A stretch of 64,000 nucleotides of DNA, taken from contig NZ_CP084260.1 of the NCBI RefSeq assembly GCF_022879575.1, positions 2,480,001 to 2,544,000 on the forward strand. The letters are read 5' to 3'. Below, one piece after another: positions 18,562 to 29,106 of this stretch (its first letter is position 1; every line of letters begins with the position of its first letter). The notes beneath the pieces are model-generated. The model did no database searches, had not been told where the DNA came from, and saw only the letters and a list, made by a program, of their open reading frames with translations. This DNA is from Caballeronia sp. SL2Y3. Lineage in GTDB: Bacteria > Pseudomonadota > Gammaproteobacteria > Burkholderiales > Burkholderiaceae. Both the position numbers and the translations under genes were made by a program.

Positions 18562-19551
18562 TCAGAAGTTCTTCTTGAGGTCCATGCCCTGATACAGCGA
18601 CGCGACCTGATCGCCGTAGCCGTTGAACATCAGCGTCTTGCGTTTGGGCGTGAAGAATCCGTCCTCGCCGATGCGCCGCTCCGTCGCCTGACTCCAGCGC
18701 GGGTGGTCCACGTTCGGATTCACGTTCGAATAGAAGCCGTATTCATTCGGCGCGTAAGTGTTCCAGCTCGTAGGCGGCTGCTTTTCCACGAAGCGGATCT
18801 TGACCAGCGACTTCGCGCTCTTGAAGCCGTACTTCCACGGCACCACGATACGCACCGGCGCGCCGTTCTGATTCGGCAGCACTTCGCCGTAAAGGCCGAC
18901 GGTCAGGAGCGTGAGCGGATGCATCGCTTCATCCATGCGCAGGCCTTCGGAATACGGCCAGTCGAGGATCGGCGTGGACAGGCCCGGCATCTGCGAACGG
19001 TCCGCGAGCGTGATGAACTGCACGTACTTCGCGTTGCCCGTCGGCTCCGCGCGCTTGATCAACTCGGACAGCGACACGCCGATCCACGGAATGACCATCG
19101 ACCAGCCTTCGACGCATCGCAGCCGGTAGATGCGCTCTTCCAGCGGCGCGAGCTTGAGAATCTCGTCGATGTCGTAGACCTTCGGATTCTTGATCTCGCC
19201 TTCCACCGACACCTTCCACGGCCGCGGACGCAACGTGCCCGCGTGCTCGGCCGGATCGCCCTTGTCGGTGCCGAACTCGTAGAAGTTGTTGTACGTGGTG
19301 ACGTCTTTGAGCGGCGTCGGTTTGTCGAGCGCCACGAACTTCGAATTGGTCTTCGCGGCGAGCTTCTGACCCTTCGCATCGGGCGAAGTCAGCGTCGCGT
19401 GGGCGAGACCGCTCGCGCCTGCGAGCCCCGTTGCCGCGAGCGCGCCCAACGAGCGCAGCGCGCGGCGGCGGTTCTCGAACACGTCGCGCGGCGTGATCTC
19501 GTGACTGGGGATGTCGTCGCCATACAGCGCGCCATTACGTTTGATCCACAT
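18562..19551 (-). CDS. msrP: MsrP, molybdopterin-dependent periplasmic methionine sulfoxide reductase
   Basis: Catalytic subunit of 329 residues. A Tat signal peptide is visible (RRRALRSLG at 28-36, then a hydrophobic stretch to about 52), which exports the folded protein with its molybdopterin cofactor. Cys147 in RLRCVEGWS is the molybdenum ligand of the sulfite-oxidase fold. It repairs oxidised methionines in envelope proteins, without the need for thioredoxin. AAAGGAG lies eight bases before the ATG at 19551; an upstream in-frame start at 19614 would hide the twin-arginine motif deep in the protein. Confidence 0.94.
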   Translation of the reverse strand: MWIKRNGALYGDDIPSHEITPRDVFENRRRALRSLGALAATGLAGASGLAHATLTSPDAKGQKLAAKTNSKFVALDKPTPLKDVTTYNNFYEFGTDKGDPAEHAGTLRPRPWKVSVEGEIKNPKVYDIDEILKLAPLEERIYRLRCVEGWSMVIPWIGVSLSELIKRAEPTGNAKYVQFITLADRSQMPGLSTPILDWPYSEGLRMDEAMHPLTLLTVGLYGEVLPNQNGAPVRIVVPWKYGFKSAKSLVKIRFVEKQPPTSWNTYAPNEYGFYSNVNPNVDHPRWSQATERRIGEDGFFTPKRKTLMFNGYGDQVASLYQGMDLKKNF

Positions 19552-19623
19552 GGAGCCGACTCCTTTGCTTTCGCGATACACAGGCAAACAGCAGAACCAG
19601 TGCCCGTATTCCACGCCGAAACG

Positions 19624-19660
19624 AAAAAAAACCGCCAGCGCGATGCGTGGCGGTTTCTCC
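19624..19660 (-). terminator. Terminator downstream of ccsB
   Basis: Arms AAACCGCCA and TGGCGGTTT flank a short GC-containing loop. On the minus strand the stem is followed by eight T, a strong terminator for ccsB. The plus side also has C/T-rich sequence, so it may be bidirectional. Confidence 0.85.
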
Positions 19661-19679
19661 TTTTTCTATGCCGGCCGGC

Positions 19680-20882
19680 TCACAGCTTGCCGTAACTGTG
19701 CAAGCCCGACAGGAACATGTTGACGCCGAGGAACGCGAACGTCGTCACGATCAGGCCGGTCAGCGCCCACCACGCCGCCGCCGCGCCGCGCAGGCCCTTC
19801 ATCAGCCGCATGTGCAGCCACGCCGCGTAGTTCAGCCAGACGATGAGCGCCCACGTTTCCTTCGGGTCCCAGCTCCAGTAGCCGCCCCACGCTTCCGCCG
19901 CCCAGAGCGCGCCGAGAATGGTCGCGATGGTGAAGAACGCGAAGCCGACCGCGATCGACTTGTACATGACGTCATCGAGCACTTCGAGCGACGGCAGGCG
20001 GTCCGCCAGCACGCCGCGCTGCTTGGCGAGATACGCGACCGACACCATCGCGGAAAGCGCGAAGCTGCCGTAACCGATAAAGTTCGCCGGCACGTGAATC
20101 TTCATCCACCAGCTTTGCAGCGCGGGAACGAGCGGCTGAATCTGCTGCGCGTCGCGCGCAATCGAGTACCACATCAGAAAGCCGACGGCCGCGCTGATCA
20201 CGAGCAGCACGAACGCGCCCATTTGCCGCGTCGCGTAATGCTGCTCGTAGTAGAGGTAGAACAGCGACGTGATCAGACAGAACAGCACGAAGACTTCGTA
20301 CAGATTCGAAATGGGAATGTGGCCGACGTCGCTGCCGATCATGTACGACTCGTACCAGCGCACCATCAAGCCGGTGAAGCCCATCAGCACCGCGACCCAC
20401 GTCATGCGGGAACCGATCGCGCCGCCCGTCTGCGACCGCGTGACGAGTCCGATCCAGTAGAACAGCGTCGCGAGAATGTAGAGCGCGCTCATCCACAGAA
20501 TCGCGGACTGGCTCGACAGGAAGTACTTGAGGAAGAAATTGGTGTCGGCGCGCGCCAGATCGTGCTGGTAAAGCTGAATCGACAGCAGCGACATGACCGC
20601 GATCAGCGCGATCAGCAAGCGCACAGGCTTCCAGCGCCAGCCGAGCACGACGAACGTCGGCACCGCGCCGATCAGCACGGCCGTGTCGTACACGTCCATG
20701 TACGCGTGATAGCGGTTGAGCGCGAAACCCGCGCCCGCGACCATCGCGAGGGCGAACAGCCAGTCGAGCGCGCCGAGCCTGCGGAAGAACGGACGGTCGT
20801 CGAACACGGCGACATCGGGAAGGCTCGATGCCGGACGTTCCGTTTTGGCGGAAGCGTGGGAGGAAGTCTGTGTGAGGTCCAT
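19680..20882 (-). CDS. ccsB: Cytochrome c biogenesis protein CcsB (ResC/CcsA-type heme handling protein)
   Basis: Polytopic membrane protein of 400 residues with about eight helices. The tryptophan-rich heme motif WGGYWSWDPKETWALIVW is present, with conserved histidines in the flanking loops (KIHVPANFIGYGSF). Together with ResB it forms the System II synthase that exports heme and attaches it to CXXCH apocytochromes. The start at 20882 is four bases after the resB stop. Naming is confused in databases: this is the ResC partner, also called CcsA in plants and Bordetella. Confidence 0.92.
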   Translation of the reverse strand: MDLTQTSSHASAKTERPASSLPDVAVFDDRPFFRRLGALDWLFALAMVAGAGFALNRYHAYMDVYDTAVLIGAVPTFVVLGWRWKPVRLLIALIAVMSLLSIQLYQHDLARADTNFFLKYFLSSQSAILWMSALYILATLFYWIGLVTRSQTGGAIGSRMTWVAVLMGFTGLMVRWYESYMIGSDVGHIPISNLYEVFVLFCLITSLFYLYYEQHYATRQMGAFVLLVISAAVGFLMWYSIARDAQQIQPLVPALQSWWMKIHVPANFIGYGSFALSAMVSVAYLAKQRGVLADRLPSLEVLDDVMYKSIAVGFAFFTIATILGALWAAEAWGGYWSWDPKETWALIVWLNYAAWLHMRLMKGLRGAAAAWWALTGLIVTTFAFLGVNMFLSGLHSYGKL

Positions 20883-20886
20883 GATC

Positions 20887-23130
20887 TTACCGTGATGAAA
20901 CTTCCGAGCTCGCGGCTTCGGATTGCGATTGCGGCGCGGCGGACGCCGGCGCATTCTGAGCGGTCGGTGGCGCGGCCGGGTCGATTGGCGAAGCGCCCAG
21001 CGCCGCGCCGACCGACGCCCGCGTGCGCTCGAATTCCTTCTCGAAATCCAGCGTCCGGCGTGCGGTGGACATGGCCATCAGCACGCTCGCGCCGCCTTGC
21101 CCTGAATCTTTGAGCCAGAACCAGAGCCGGCGTTCACGGACATAGAACATCGAGAAGATGCCGACGACCAGCAGAAGGCTGCCAAGATACACCACTTTTT
21201 TACCCGGCGCGCGCGTCAACTGGAATACCGAGGCTTGCACCTGCTTGAACGAATCTAGTTGCAGGAAGACGGGAGAACCGTACAGAAAGCTGTCGGAAAG
21301 CGCGTTGATCGACGCCTGAACGAACGCCGTGCTCTTTTCGTCGACCTTCGCGTCGGGCAAAGCGTTCTGCTCGCGCGACATTTGCCAGACGTCCCACATC
21401 GCGCCTTCCAGCATGCGCATCAGAAGGCCGGCGGCTTTTTCCTGCTCGCCCTTCGGCACGGATTTGTCGATGAACGCGGCGATGCTCTGGAAACCGCCGT
21501 TTATCTGACCATTCGCGCTCGGCGCGCCGTTTGCGTCCGCGCCAGCGAACAGATTCAGCACGCGCAGCGCGCTTTCTTCGAGATGCTTCTGCAACTCGAC
21601 GTTTTCTTGCGGCACCGAGCGCGATGCGAATCGGTGTGCGGCCGCAGCGCGCGTCGCGGGCGTTTGCAGCGCGGCCCGCAGGTCCATCCACTGCTTGACG
21701 GACCCTTGCTCGTCGGCGGGAATGCGCAGATAGCGGAACGGATCGTTCGGGCTCACACGCATGCCGGCGAGAAACATTCGCTGACCGCCGACATCCACCG
21801 GCAGCATGTAGTTGCTGTATTCGCGCGCCTGGCCGTCCGTGCCGCGCACCTTGTACTGCACCGACGGGCCGATATTGCGCAGATCAGTCGGCCGCGATGT
21901 CTTCGCGCCGGAACCCAGGCGCTCGTCGAACGCGTCGCGCAGCGTTTCCTTCTTGCCGACGCCGCGCGCGTCGGGCGCGCCGCTGCCGTCCGTCATGTTC
22001 TCGACGTTGATCGCGCGGAAATCCGTGAATTCGACCGTCTCGCCCTGCGCGCCGGCAAATTGCGACGCGACGGGCGCGGTGCCGCCGATCGTCCCGTTGA
22101 ACGGCGCGGCCTTGGCGCTGCCGCCGGTCATCGGCCAGGCGGTCATTTCGAGCTTCGAGCCGCCGTCCTGAAAGCTCGATTGGTAAATCGACACGCCGTC
22201 ATACGTGAACGGCTTGTTCACTTCGACGCGCGCCGGAATGCGCTTGCCCGTCTTGTGATCGATCACGACGATATCGCTCGCGAAGAGCTTCGGCATGCCG
22301 GTCGAGTAGTAATCGACGATGAACTTGTCGAGCTGAATGGAAAACGGCAGGTCCTGAATGATCGAGCCGTCCTGCTGATTCAGAATGGCGGTGCCGACGT
22401 ACTGCCCTTCCGGCACCCACGCGTAGCCGCGAAACGTCGGATTCGACGTGGAAAGGCGATGCTCGGCGGGAATGTCGTTGATGACCGCGTTCGTGGCGAC
22501 CGGCGTCTTGTTGAAGAGCCACATTTGCAGCTTGATCGGCAGATTGCTGTCGAGCAGCCCGCCGATGCAGATCACGACGATCGCCAGGTGCGCCGAGATA
22601 TAGCCGAGCTTCGTGAGCGCTCCGCGCTTGCCGGCGATCAGCGTCGCGCCGGTGTCGGTCTCGCGCCGGACGAAGCGGTAGCCCATCTTCGTGCTGAGGC
22701 GTTCGAGCGTCGCGGCAGTTTGAGCGCGATCCGCGCCGACCACGAACTCGCCCTTGTGATGGAACGCGCGCAGGCTGCCTTCATGCACGCGATCCTTCCA
22801 GTTCTTGATATCCGCGATCATCTTCGGGCCATTGCGCACCACGCACAGCGACACCGAAATCACTAGGAACACGAGAATCAGCATGAACCACCACGCGCTG
22901 TACACGTTGTAGAGGCTCAGGCCGCGGAAGGTGTCCGCCCAGAACGGGCCGAACTGGTTGACGTAGTTGGGATAGGGGTCTTCCTGCGTCAGCACGGTGC
23001 CGATGATGCTCGCGATCGCCAGCACGACCAGCAAGGCGATGGCAAAGCGCATCGAACTCACGAGCTCGACGAAATGCTTCACGGCGCGACGGCTCGACTT
23101 CGACTGCAATCCCGATGTGGTGATGCTCAT
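20887..23130 (-). CDS. resB: Cytochrome c biogenesis protein ResB (Ccs1)
   Basis: Large membrane protein of 747 residues. Three N-terminal helices (about 24-45, 80-100, 165-185) are followed by a long periplasmic domain of some 430 residues and a final helix (KKVVYLGSLLLVVGIFSMFYV), then a disordered Ala/Pro/Ser-rich tail. The motif SMRFAIALLVVLAIASIIGTV is typical of the ResB N terminus. ATG 23130 has GGAG at five bases. It works with the adjacent ccsB product and probably matures the cytochrome encoded just upstream. Confidence 0.93.
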   Translation of the reverse strand: MSITTSGLQSKSSRRAVKHFVELVSSMRFAIALLVVLAIASIIGTVLTQEDPYPNYVNQFGPFWADTFRGLSLYNVYSAWWFMLILVFLVISVSLCVVRNGPKMIADIKNWKDRVHEGSLRAFHHKGEFVVGADRAQTAATLERLSTKMGYRFVRRETDTGATLIAGKRGALTKLGYISAHLAIVVICIGGLLDSNLPIKLQMWLFNKTPVATNAVINDIPAEHRLSTSNPTFRGYAWVPEGQYVGTAILNQQDGSIIQDLPFSIQLDKFIVDYYSTGMPKLFASDIVVIDHKTGKRIPARVEVNKPFTYDGVSIYQSSFQDGGSKLEMTAWPMTGGSAKAAPFNGTIGGTAPVASQFAGAQGETVEFTDFRAINVENMTDGSGAPDARGVGKKETLRDAFDERLGSGAKTSRPTDLRNIGPSVQYKVRGTDGQAREYSNYMLPVDVGGQRMFLAGMRVSPNDPFRYLRIPADEQGSVKQWMDLRAALQTPATRAAAAHRFASRSVPQENVELQKHLEESALRVLNLFAGADANGAPSANGQINGGFQSIAAFIDKSVPKGEQEKAAGLLMRMLEGAMWDVWQMSREQNALPDAKVDEKSTAFVQASINALSDSFLYGSPVFLQLDSFKQVQASVFQLTRAPGKKVVYLGSLLLVVGIFSMFYVRERRLWFWLKDSGQGGASVLMAMSTARRTLDFEKEFERTRASVGAALGASPIDPAAPPTAQNAPASAAPQSQSEAASSEVSSR

Positions 23131-23149
23131 TCAAACTCCGGCTGACAGC

Positions 23150-23202
23150 AAAAAAGGGTGGAGACGTAAGCGGTCTGACCGACCGACGTCCCACCCTTTT
23201 CT
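23150..23202 (-). terminator. Terminator between the cytochrome gene and resB
   Basis: Arms AAAAGGGTGG and CCACCCTTTT flank an internal stem-loop (ACGT and GGTC repeats). On the minus strand the last arm runs into TTTTTT. It should end most cytochrome transcripts before resB, so the two are probably separate transcription units despite their shared function. Confidence 0.75.
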
Positions 23203-23304
23203 TGTTTTCGCGCCTGCCTCTGTGGGCCGGCTTCGTGCGTAGTATGGGCGATTCCCCGCGTTCTTGCTCTTAGCCGGAAACCGCTGGACGCTCTCGTGCT
23301 GCGT

Positions 23305-23967
23305 TTAATGCAATCCGGCGACGTAATCCGCTACCGCTTTCATTTCCGCTTCGTTCAGGCGCGACGCGATGGCGTGCATCGGTTCGCTGTTGTTGCGCGT
23401 GCCTTGGGCGAAGGCATTGAGCTGCGCGACGGTGTAATCGCCCCACTGCCACGACAGCCGCGGATACTGCACCGGAATGCCCATGCCGGTCGCGCCGTGG
23501 CACGCCGCGCACGCCGGCACGCCCTTGTCGGCAATCCCGCCGCGATAGATCTTCTGGCCGAGCGCGACGTCGGTCTTGTCGCGGGCGTAGTTCGGCTTGG
23601 TCTGCTGAGACGCGAAGTACGCCGCCACGTTCACCATGTCCTGATCCGACAGCGCTCCGGCAATGCCCGTCATGATCGGATTGTTGCGCGCCGGCCCCTT
23701 TGCGCCCGGCTGCGTCTTGTAATCCTTCAGCTGCTTGACGATGTAGTCGGCGTGCTGCCCCGCGAGCTTGGGAAACGCGGCGCCGGCGCTGTTGCCGTCC
23801 GCCGCGTGACACGCCGCGCAAACCTGGGTCGCGATGGCCTGCCCTCTTGCCGCATCCGGCTTCGCCGGCTTGGCCGCCTCCGCCGCATTCACTGAAACCG
23901 ATACCGCCAATCCACCGAGAGCCGCCGCTGCCTGAAGCACCACCAGAGACCTGTACAGTCGGTTCAT
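23305..23967 (-). CDS. Diheme cytochrome c4-type periplasmic protein
   Basis: Exported cytochrome of 220 residues. After a signal peptide (cleavage near residue 29) two class I heme domains follow, with CAACH at 50-54 and again at 153-157, and methionine ligands likely in NPIMTGIAG and [10 protein letters not shown]. It carries electrons between the bc1 complex and terminal oxidases in the periplasm. Location beside resB-ccsB fits a System II substrate. ATG 23967 was chosen because it begins a clean signal peptide; 32 upstream codons in frame do not look coding. Confidence 0.9.
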   Translation of the reverse strand: MNRLYRSLVVLQAAAALGGLAVSVSVNAAEAAKPAKPDAARGQAIATQVCAACHAADGNSAGAAFPKLAGQHADYIVKQLKDYKTQPGAKGPARNNPIMTGIAGALSDQDMVNVAAYFASQQTKPNYARDKTDVALGQKIYRGGIADKGVPACAACHGATGMGIPVQYPRLSWQWGDYTVAQLNAFAQGTRNNSEPMHAIASRLNEAEMKAVADYVAGLH

Positions 23968-24275
23968 TCGCGTACCCTGTTTTTCGTCTTGTGAGAATGT
24001 TAGGTTCTGCAAAAAACGACGGCAGCCGGACAGGGCCGCAAGTACCCGAACGAAAGGGCTCAAAAGATGCCCTGAAACTGTCTCGCTCCTTGCTGGGTGA
24101 CGCCTGCAGCCTGGGTCTTGCGCCCGCGCGGGTCTTTAAAAATCCGTCGTATTGTACAATAACCCGCTACACGCAAAGACGCCAGTCGGGGCATGCCCAG
24201 TATCGCCGGGGTTCTCTAGGCTTCGAGTCGACGCCTCTCTCTCGCGCTCTTTCGCGCTCTTTTGTCCTCCCGCCA
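23968..24275. other. Divergent intergenic region between cytochrome c4 gene and engB
   Basis: The 308-base gap holds no gene. Its main feature is the perfect 12-base palindrome TATTGTACAATA at 24150-24161, which presents a TACAAT -10-like hexamer on both strands, about 115 bases before engB and 180 before the cytochrome start. No strong -35 element is visible on either side. The rest is unremarkable. Confidence 0.55.
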
Positions 24276-24929
24276 ATGCCATTTCTGCTCCATCAAGCCC
24301 GCTTCTTCACCACGGTCAATCACCTGCGCGATCTGCCGCCGACGCCGCAGCCGGAAATCGCATTCGCGGGTCGCTCGAACGCCGGAAAGTCGACGGCGAT
24401 CAACGTGCTCTGCAATCAGAAGCGCCTCGCGTTCGCCAGTAAGACGCCGGGGCGCACGCAGCACATCAACTACTTTTCGGTCGGGCCGGAAGCCGCGCCG
24501 GTCGGGCATCTCGTCGACTTGCCCGGCTATGGCTACGCCGAAGTGCCCGGCGCGGCGAAGGCGCACTGGCAGCAACTGCTCTCGAGTTACCTTCAGAGCC
24601 GCGCGCAACTGCGCGGCATGATCCTCATGATGGATTCGCGCCGTCCGCTGACGGAGCTCGACCGCATCATGGTCGACTGGTTCGCGCCGACCGGCAAGCC
24701 GATCCACGCGCTCCTCACGAAGTGCGACAAATTGACGCGACAAGAGATGACCAACGCGCTGCGCGCGACGCAGAAGTCGTTCGGCGAATACAAGGCGGCG
24801 GGTTATCGCGGAGAGTTGAGCGTGCAGCTGTTCTCGGCGCTCAAGCGCACGGGCCTCGACGAAGCGCACGAACTGATCGAAAGCTGGCTGCTGCCGGCCG
24901 AAGCGGCATCCGAAGACGCAGCCGAGTGA
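24276..24929 (+). CDS. engB: Ribosome biogenesis GTPase EngB (YihA/YsxC)
   Basis: Small GTPase of 217 residues needed for late 50S assembly. G1 GRSNAGKST is at 32-40, G3 DLPGYG at 81-86 and G4 TKCD at 148-151. The upstream frame is open to 23847 but is low in coding character; the ATG at 24276 gives the family N terminus [12 protein letters not shown]. No clear Shine-Dalgarno sequence is seen. The C-terminal acidic tail [10 protein letters not shown] is variable in the family. Confidence 0.94.
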   Translation: MPFLLHQARFFTTVNHLRDLPPTPQPEIAFAGRSNAGKSTAINVLCNQKRLAFASKTPGRTQHINYFSVGPEAAPVGHLVDLPGYGYAEVPGAAKAHWQQLLSSYLQSRAQLRGMILMMDSRRPLTELDRIMVDWFAPTGKPIHALLTKCDKLTRQEMTNALRATQKSFGEYKAAGYRGELSVQLFSALKRTGLDEAHELIESWLLPAEAASEDAAE

Positions 24930-24937
24930 TCTTCTAG

Positions 24938-26188
<1,251 letters not shown>

Positions 26189-26210
26189 GCTTCGCGATCA
26201 CGCGAAACAA

Positions 26211-26245
26211 AGGGCGATGCGTTCAGGCATCGCCTTTTGCTTTTA
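26211..26245 (+). terminator. Bidirectional terminator between hemB and dsbD
   Basis: Arms GGCGATGC and GCATCGCC with a six-base loop are followed by TTTTGCTTTT on the plus strand and CTTTGTTT on the minus strand. It separates the convergent hemB and dsbD genes and overlaps the dsbD stop codon. Confidence 0.85.
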
Positions 26246-28078
26246 GCCGTTCGAAGACCCGAGCTTGTCGAGGCGCTTCAGGAACGTGTCCGCCGATTCA
26301 TAGCCGACGACCCGCAAAACTTCGTTGCCCTCTGCGTCGAAGAAAATGATGCCCGGCGGCCCGAAGAGCTTGAAACGCTTCAGCAGCGCCTGATCGTCCG
26401 CATTGTTCGCGGTGACGTCGGCGCGCAGCAGGTTCAGTTGGGCGAGCCGCGCCTGAACGCGGGCATCGGAGAAGGTCAGGTTCTCCATCTCCTTGCAGGA
26501 GACGCACCAGTCGGCGTAGAAGTCCAGCATCGCCGGGCGGGCGGCGGCTTTGACAGCCGAGTCCAGTTCCGTCGAGGATCGCACTGGCGCAAAAGTCGGC
26601 GCTTGCTTCCGCGCGGCGGCAGTCGCGGTCGGATCGGCGCGCGATGCCAGGACGGCGAGCGGCCGCAGCGGATCGGTCGAGCCTGCCGCGAGACCGACGA
26701 TAAGCGCGGCTGCCCAAATGACGCATACCGCGCCGAGCCCGCGCCCGAGGCGCTTCCACACGGTTGCCGGCCCAGCCGTGACCGCGCCGAACACGCCGAG
26801 CGACGCTGCCGCGATCAAGAGCCACAGCGCGCCGAGCAGCATACGGGCAACGCCGCCGATCACCGGCCACACGATCCACAGTGCCGCCGCTAGCAGGATG
26901 ACGCCGAAGAAGACCTTCACGGCATCCATCCAAGCGCCCGCTCGCGGCAGAATCGAACCGGCGCCGAGCCCGATGACCAGCAGCGGCACGCCAAGACCGA
27001 TGCCCATTGCGAACAGCGCCGCACCGCCGAGCAGCGCGTTGCCCGTATGCGCGATGAACGCCAGCACCGCGAAAAGCGGCGCGGTCATGCACGCGCCGAC
27101 GACTAGCGCCGACAACGCGCCCATGACGGCGACCGCGGCGAATTTCCCCCCGCTGCGCTTCTGCGATGCCTCGTTCACGCTGCTCTGCCACCGCTCGGGC
27201 AGCGCAATATCGACGCCCGAGATCAGCGTGACCGCGAAGGCGGTCAGCAAGACGCCGAACGCGCCGAGCACCCACGGGTTCTGGAGCCACGCGCCGAGAC
27301 TCTGGCCGATCAGCGCCGCCGCCACGCCGAGGGCCGTGTACACGAGCGCCATGCCCACGACATAGGAGACGGACAGCGCGAAGCCGCGCGCCCGCGTCAC
27401 GCGCGCGCCTTCGCCGACGATGATGGCGGAGAGAATCGGAATCATCGGGTACGAGCACGGCAGCAAACTCAGCACCATGCCCGCGAGAAAGTACAGACCG
27501 ACGACGGCGAAGAATCCGCCGCCTTCGAGCATCGACTGCGCATAGTCAGCGCTCGTCGCGCGCTCGAAGAAGGATTGCGATGCATCCGTCGCGGACGGAG
27601 CCGGCGTCCGAGCGCCCGCCGGTTGCAGCGCGGCATCTTTTACGCGATACGTGCGCTCCATCGGCGGGTAACAGATGCCCTGATCGGCGCAACCTTGCGA
27701 GGTCACAGCCAGTTCAAACGGGCCCTTCGCCTGCGCGACGGGAATGCGGATCAGCAACTCGCCTCGATACGTCTCGACGTCCTTGTTGAACGTCTGATCG
27801 AAGTGGACCTTGCCGGCCGGCAATTGCGCGGCGCCGATGGTCGCCTCACCGCTCTTGACCGCGAAAGCGAAGCGCTCGCGGTACATGTAGTAGCCGTCCG
27901 CGATCTTGTACCGCACGTCGACTTCGCCCGGCTGCTCGGACGCGCTGAACTTGAACGCCACAGCCGGGTCGAGGAAATCGTCGGCAGCGCGCGCCACGCC
28001 CATCGCACCGCAGAATACGGCCAGCAACAGCCAGGCGCCCCACGCGCGACGCCAGAAAAATCGAGAAATCTCAAACAT
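26243..28078 (-). CDS. dsbD: Thiol:disulfide interchange protein DsbD
   Basis: Membrane reductase of 611 residues with the three expected parts. A signal peptide and the periplasmic alpha domain (cysteines in GCADQGICYPP) are followed by the eight-helix beta domain (cysteines in LLPCSYPMIP and VGACMTAPLF) and a C-terminal thioredoxin-like gamma domain with WCVSC. It moves electrons from cytoplasmic thioredoxin to periplasmic DsbC and, indirectly, to apocytochromes, which suits the System II genes nearby. The ATG at 28078 overlaps the end of cutA, as in E. coli, where the pair is also adjacent. Confidence 0.95.
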   Translation of the reverse strand: MFEISRFFWRRAWGAWLLLAVFCGAMGVARAADDFLDPAVAFKFSASEQPGEVDVRYKIADGYYMYRERFAFAVKSGEATIGAAQLPAGKVHFDQTFNKDVETYRGELLIRIPVAQAKGPFELAVTSQGCADQGICYPPMERTYRVKDAALQPAGARTPAPSATDASQSFFERATSADYAQSMLEGGGFFAVVGLYFLAGMVLSLLPCSYPMIPILSAIIVGEGARVTRARGFALSVSYVVGMALVYTALGVAAALIGQSLGAWLQNPWVLGAFGVLLTAFAVTLISGVDIALPERWQSSVNEASQKRSGGKFAAVAVMGALSALVVGACMTAPLFAVLAFIAHTGNALLGGAALFAMGIGLGVPLLVIGLGAGSILPRAGAWMDAVKVFFGVILLAAALWIVWPVIGGVARMLLGALWLLIAAASLGVFGAVTAGPATVWKRLGRGLGAVCVIWAAALIVGLAAGSTDPLRPLAVLASRADPTATAAARKQAPTFAPVRSSTELDSAVKAAARPAMLDFYADWCVSCKEMENLTFSDARVQARLAQLNLLRADVTANNADDQALLKRFKLFGPPGIIFFDAEGNEVLRVVGYESADTFLKRLDKLGSSNG

Positions 28079-28403
28079 GAATTCGACGCTGCGTTTCTGC
28101 GTTGACCCACTGGCCGTAGCCGGACGACGCCTCCGCCTGCCAGACAAGGATCTCGGGCGTTTCATACGGATGCCGCTGCGCGACGAACTGCTGAAGCTCA
28201 TCTACCCGCGCGACGCTCGTTTTGATCAGCACCTGCACTTCCTGCGACGACTCCACCGCGCCCTTCCAGTGATAGTGCGACTCGACCGCGCCGAGCTTGG
28301 TCACGCACGCGGCGAGGCGCGCTTCGAGAATGCCCTGAGCGAGCGCGTTCGCCGATTCGGCATCGGGCAGCGTGGTCAGCATCAGGACGACGGGAACGTT
28401 CAC
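28071..28403 (-). CDS. cutA: Divalent-cation tolerance protein CutA
   Basis: Small trimeric protein of 110 residues. Motifs VVLMLTTLPDAESA, LEARLAACVTKL, ESHYHWKGAVES and HPYETPEIL are diagnostic. The start is taken as GTG 28403 with GGAG six bases upstream; earlier in-frame starts would add arginine-rich residues foreign to the family. Its stop overlaps dsbD by eight bases. Function is loosely tied to copper tolerance, but the biochemical role of the family is unsettled. Confidence 0.9.
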   Translation of the reverse strand: MNVPVVLMLTTLPDAESANALAQGILEARLAACVTKLGAVESHYHWKGAVESSQEVQVLIKTSVARVDELQQFVAQRHPYETPEILVWQAEASSGYGQWVNAETQRRIHV

Positions 28404-28435
28404 TCGCGGCTCCGGGAAAGCAGGTAACGACCAAT

Positions 28436-28441
28436 ATCGTA
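28436..28441 (-). promoter_or_regulatory. Candidate extended -10 of the cutA-dsbD operon
   Basis: On the minus strand TACGAT is preceded by TG one base away (extended -10), 33 bases before the GTG start of cutA and just after the rplQ terminator. No good -35 is visible, which is tolerated by extended -10 promoters. Confidence 0.35.
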
Positions 28442-28502
28442 GCATTCGCCGACTGCGCCGCATCGCTACAGAACCGGCCTACGGAAAAGTGCCGCCCGAA
28501 AC

Positions 28503-28536
28503 AAAAAAGGCCAAGCTGAGCTTGGCCTTCTTGCTG
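28503..28536 (-). terminator. Terminator of the alpha ribosomal operon
   Basis: Arms AAGGCCAAGCT and AGCTTGGCCTT form an almost uninterrupted palindrome, followed on the minus strand by six T. It lies 15 bases after rplQ and closes the long ribosomal block. Confidence 0.9.
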
Positions 28537-28550
28537 ACTGCTACCGAAAC

Positions 28551-28946
28551 TTATTCAGCTTCCTGAACTTCTTCGGTTTCTTCGACTTCCGGGCGATCCA
28601 TCAACTGGACCAGCGCCATCGGGGCGTTGTCGCCGACGCGGAAGCCGAACTTCAGGATGCTCAGGTAGCCACCCGGACGGTTCGCGTAGCGCGGGCCGAG
28701 CACGTCGAACAGCTTCGCGACGGAATCACGGTCGCGCAGGCGGTTGAACGCCAGACGGCGATTTGCCAGCGACGGCTTCTTGCCGAGCGTGATCAGCGGC
28801 TCGACGACCTTGCGCAGTTCCTTGGCCTTCGGCAGCGTCGTCTTGATGACTTCGTGCTCGATCAGCGAGTTCGACATATTTCGGAGCATTGCCAGACGGT
28901 GGCTGCTCGTGCGGTTCAGTTTCCGCAGACCATGCTTGTGACGCAT
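28551..28946 (-). CDS. rplQ: 50S ribosomal protein L17
   Basis: bL17 of 131 residues with the conserved start [17 protein letters not shown] and the [20 protein letters not shown] segment. It sits near the peptide exit side of the large subunit. The C-terminal acidic tail ([11 protein letters not shown]) extends a little beyond the E. coli protein. Last gene of the alpha operon, 160 bases after rpoA, a spacer that contains a hairpin with a T-tract. Confidence 0.97.
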   Translation of the reverse strand: MRHKHGLRKLNRTSSHRLAMLRNMSNSLIEHEVIKTTLPKAKELRKVVEPLITLGKKPSLANRRLAFNRLRDRDSVAKLFDVLGPRYANRPGGYLSILKFGFRVGDNAPMALVQLMDRPEVEETEEVQEAE

Positions 28947-29031
28947 TTTCAGTTCCTTTAACGAGTTTTGATCCAGCTCTTCTATTGCGCTCCGTTTTCA
29001 CGGAAATGGCGCACGGGCCGGTCGAAGAAAA

Positions 29032-29068
29032 AAGCAAGACGCGGATTCTAAAGCAAAATCCGCGTCTT
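29032..29068 (-). terminator. Intra-operon hairpin with U-tract between rpoA and rplQ
   Basis: Perfect 12-bp arms (29036-29047 and 29057-29068) enclose a nine-base loop; on the minus strand the stem is followed by GCTTTTTTC. A TAGAAT hexamer (29045-29050, minus strand) spans the arm and loop, with only weak -35 candidates. It could attenuate rplQ relative to rpoA, start new rplQ transcripts, or both. Confidence 0.6.
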
Positions 29069-29106
29069 TGCCAGTTACAGCGCGACGTCCGCGATGACTT
29101 GCAGAC

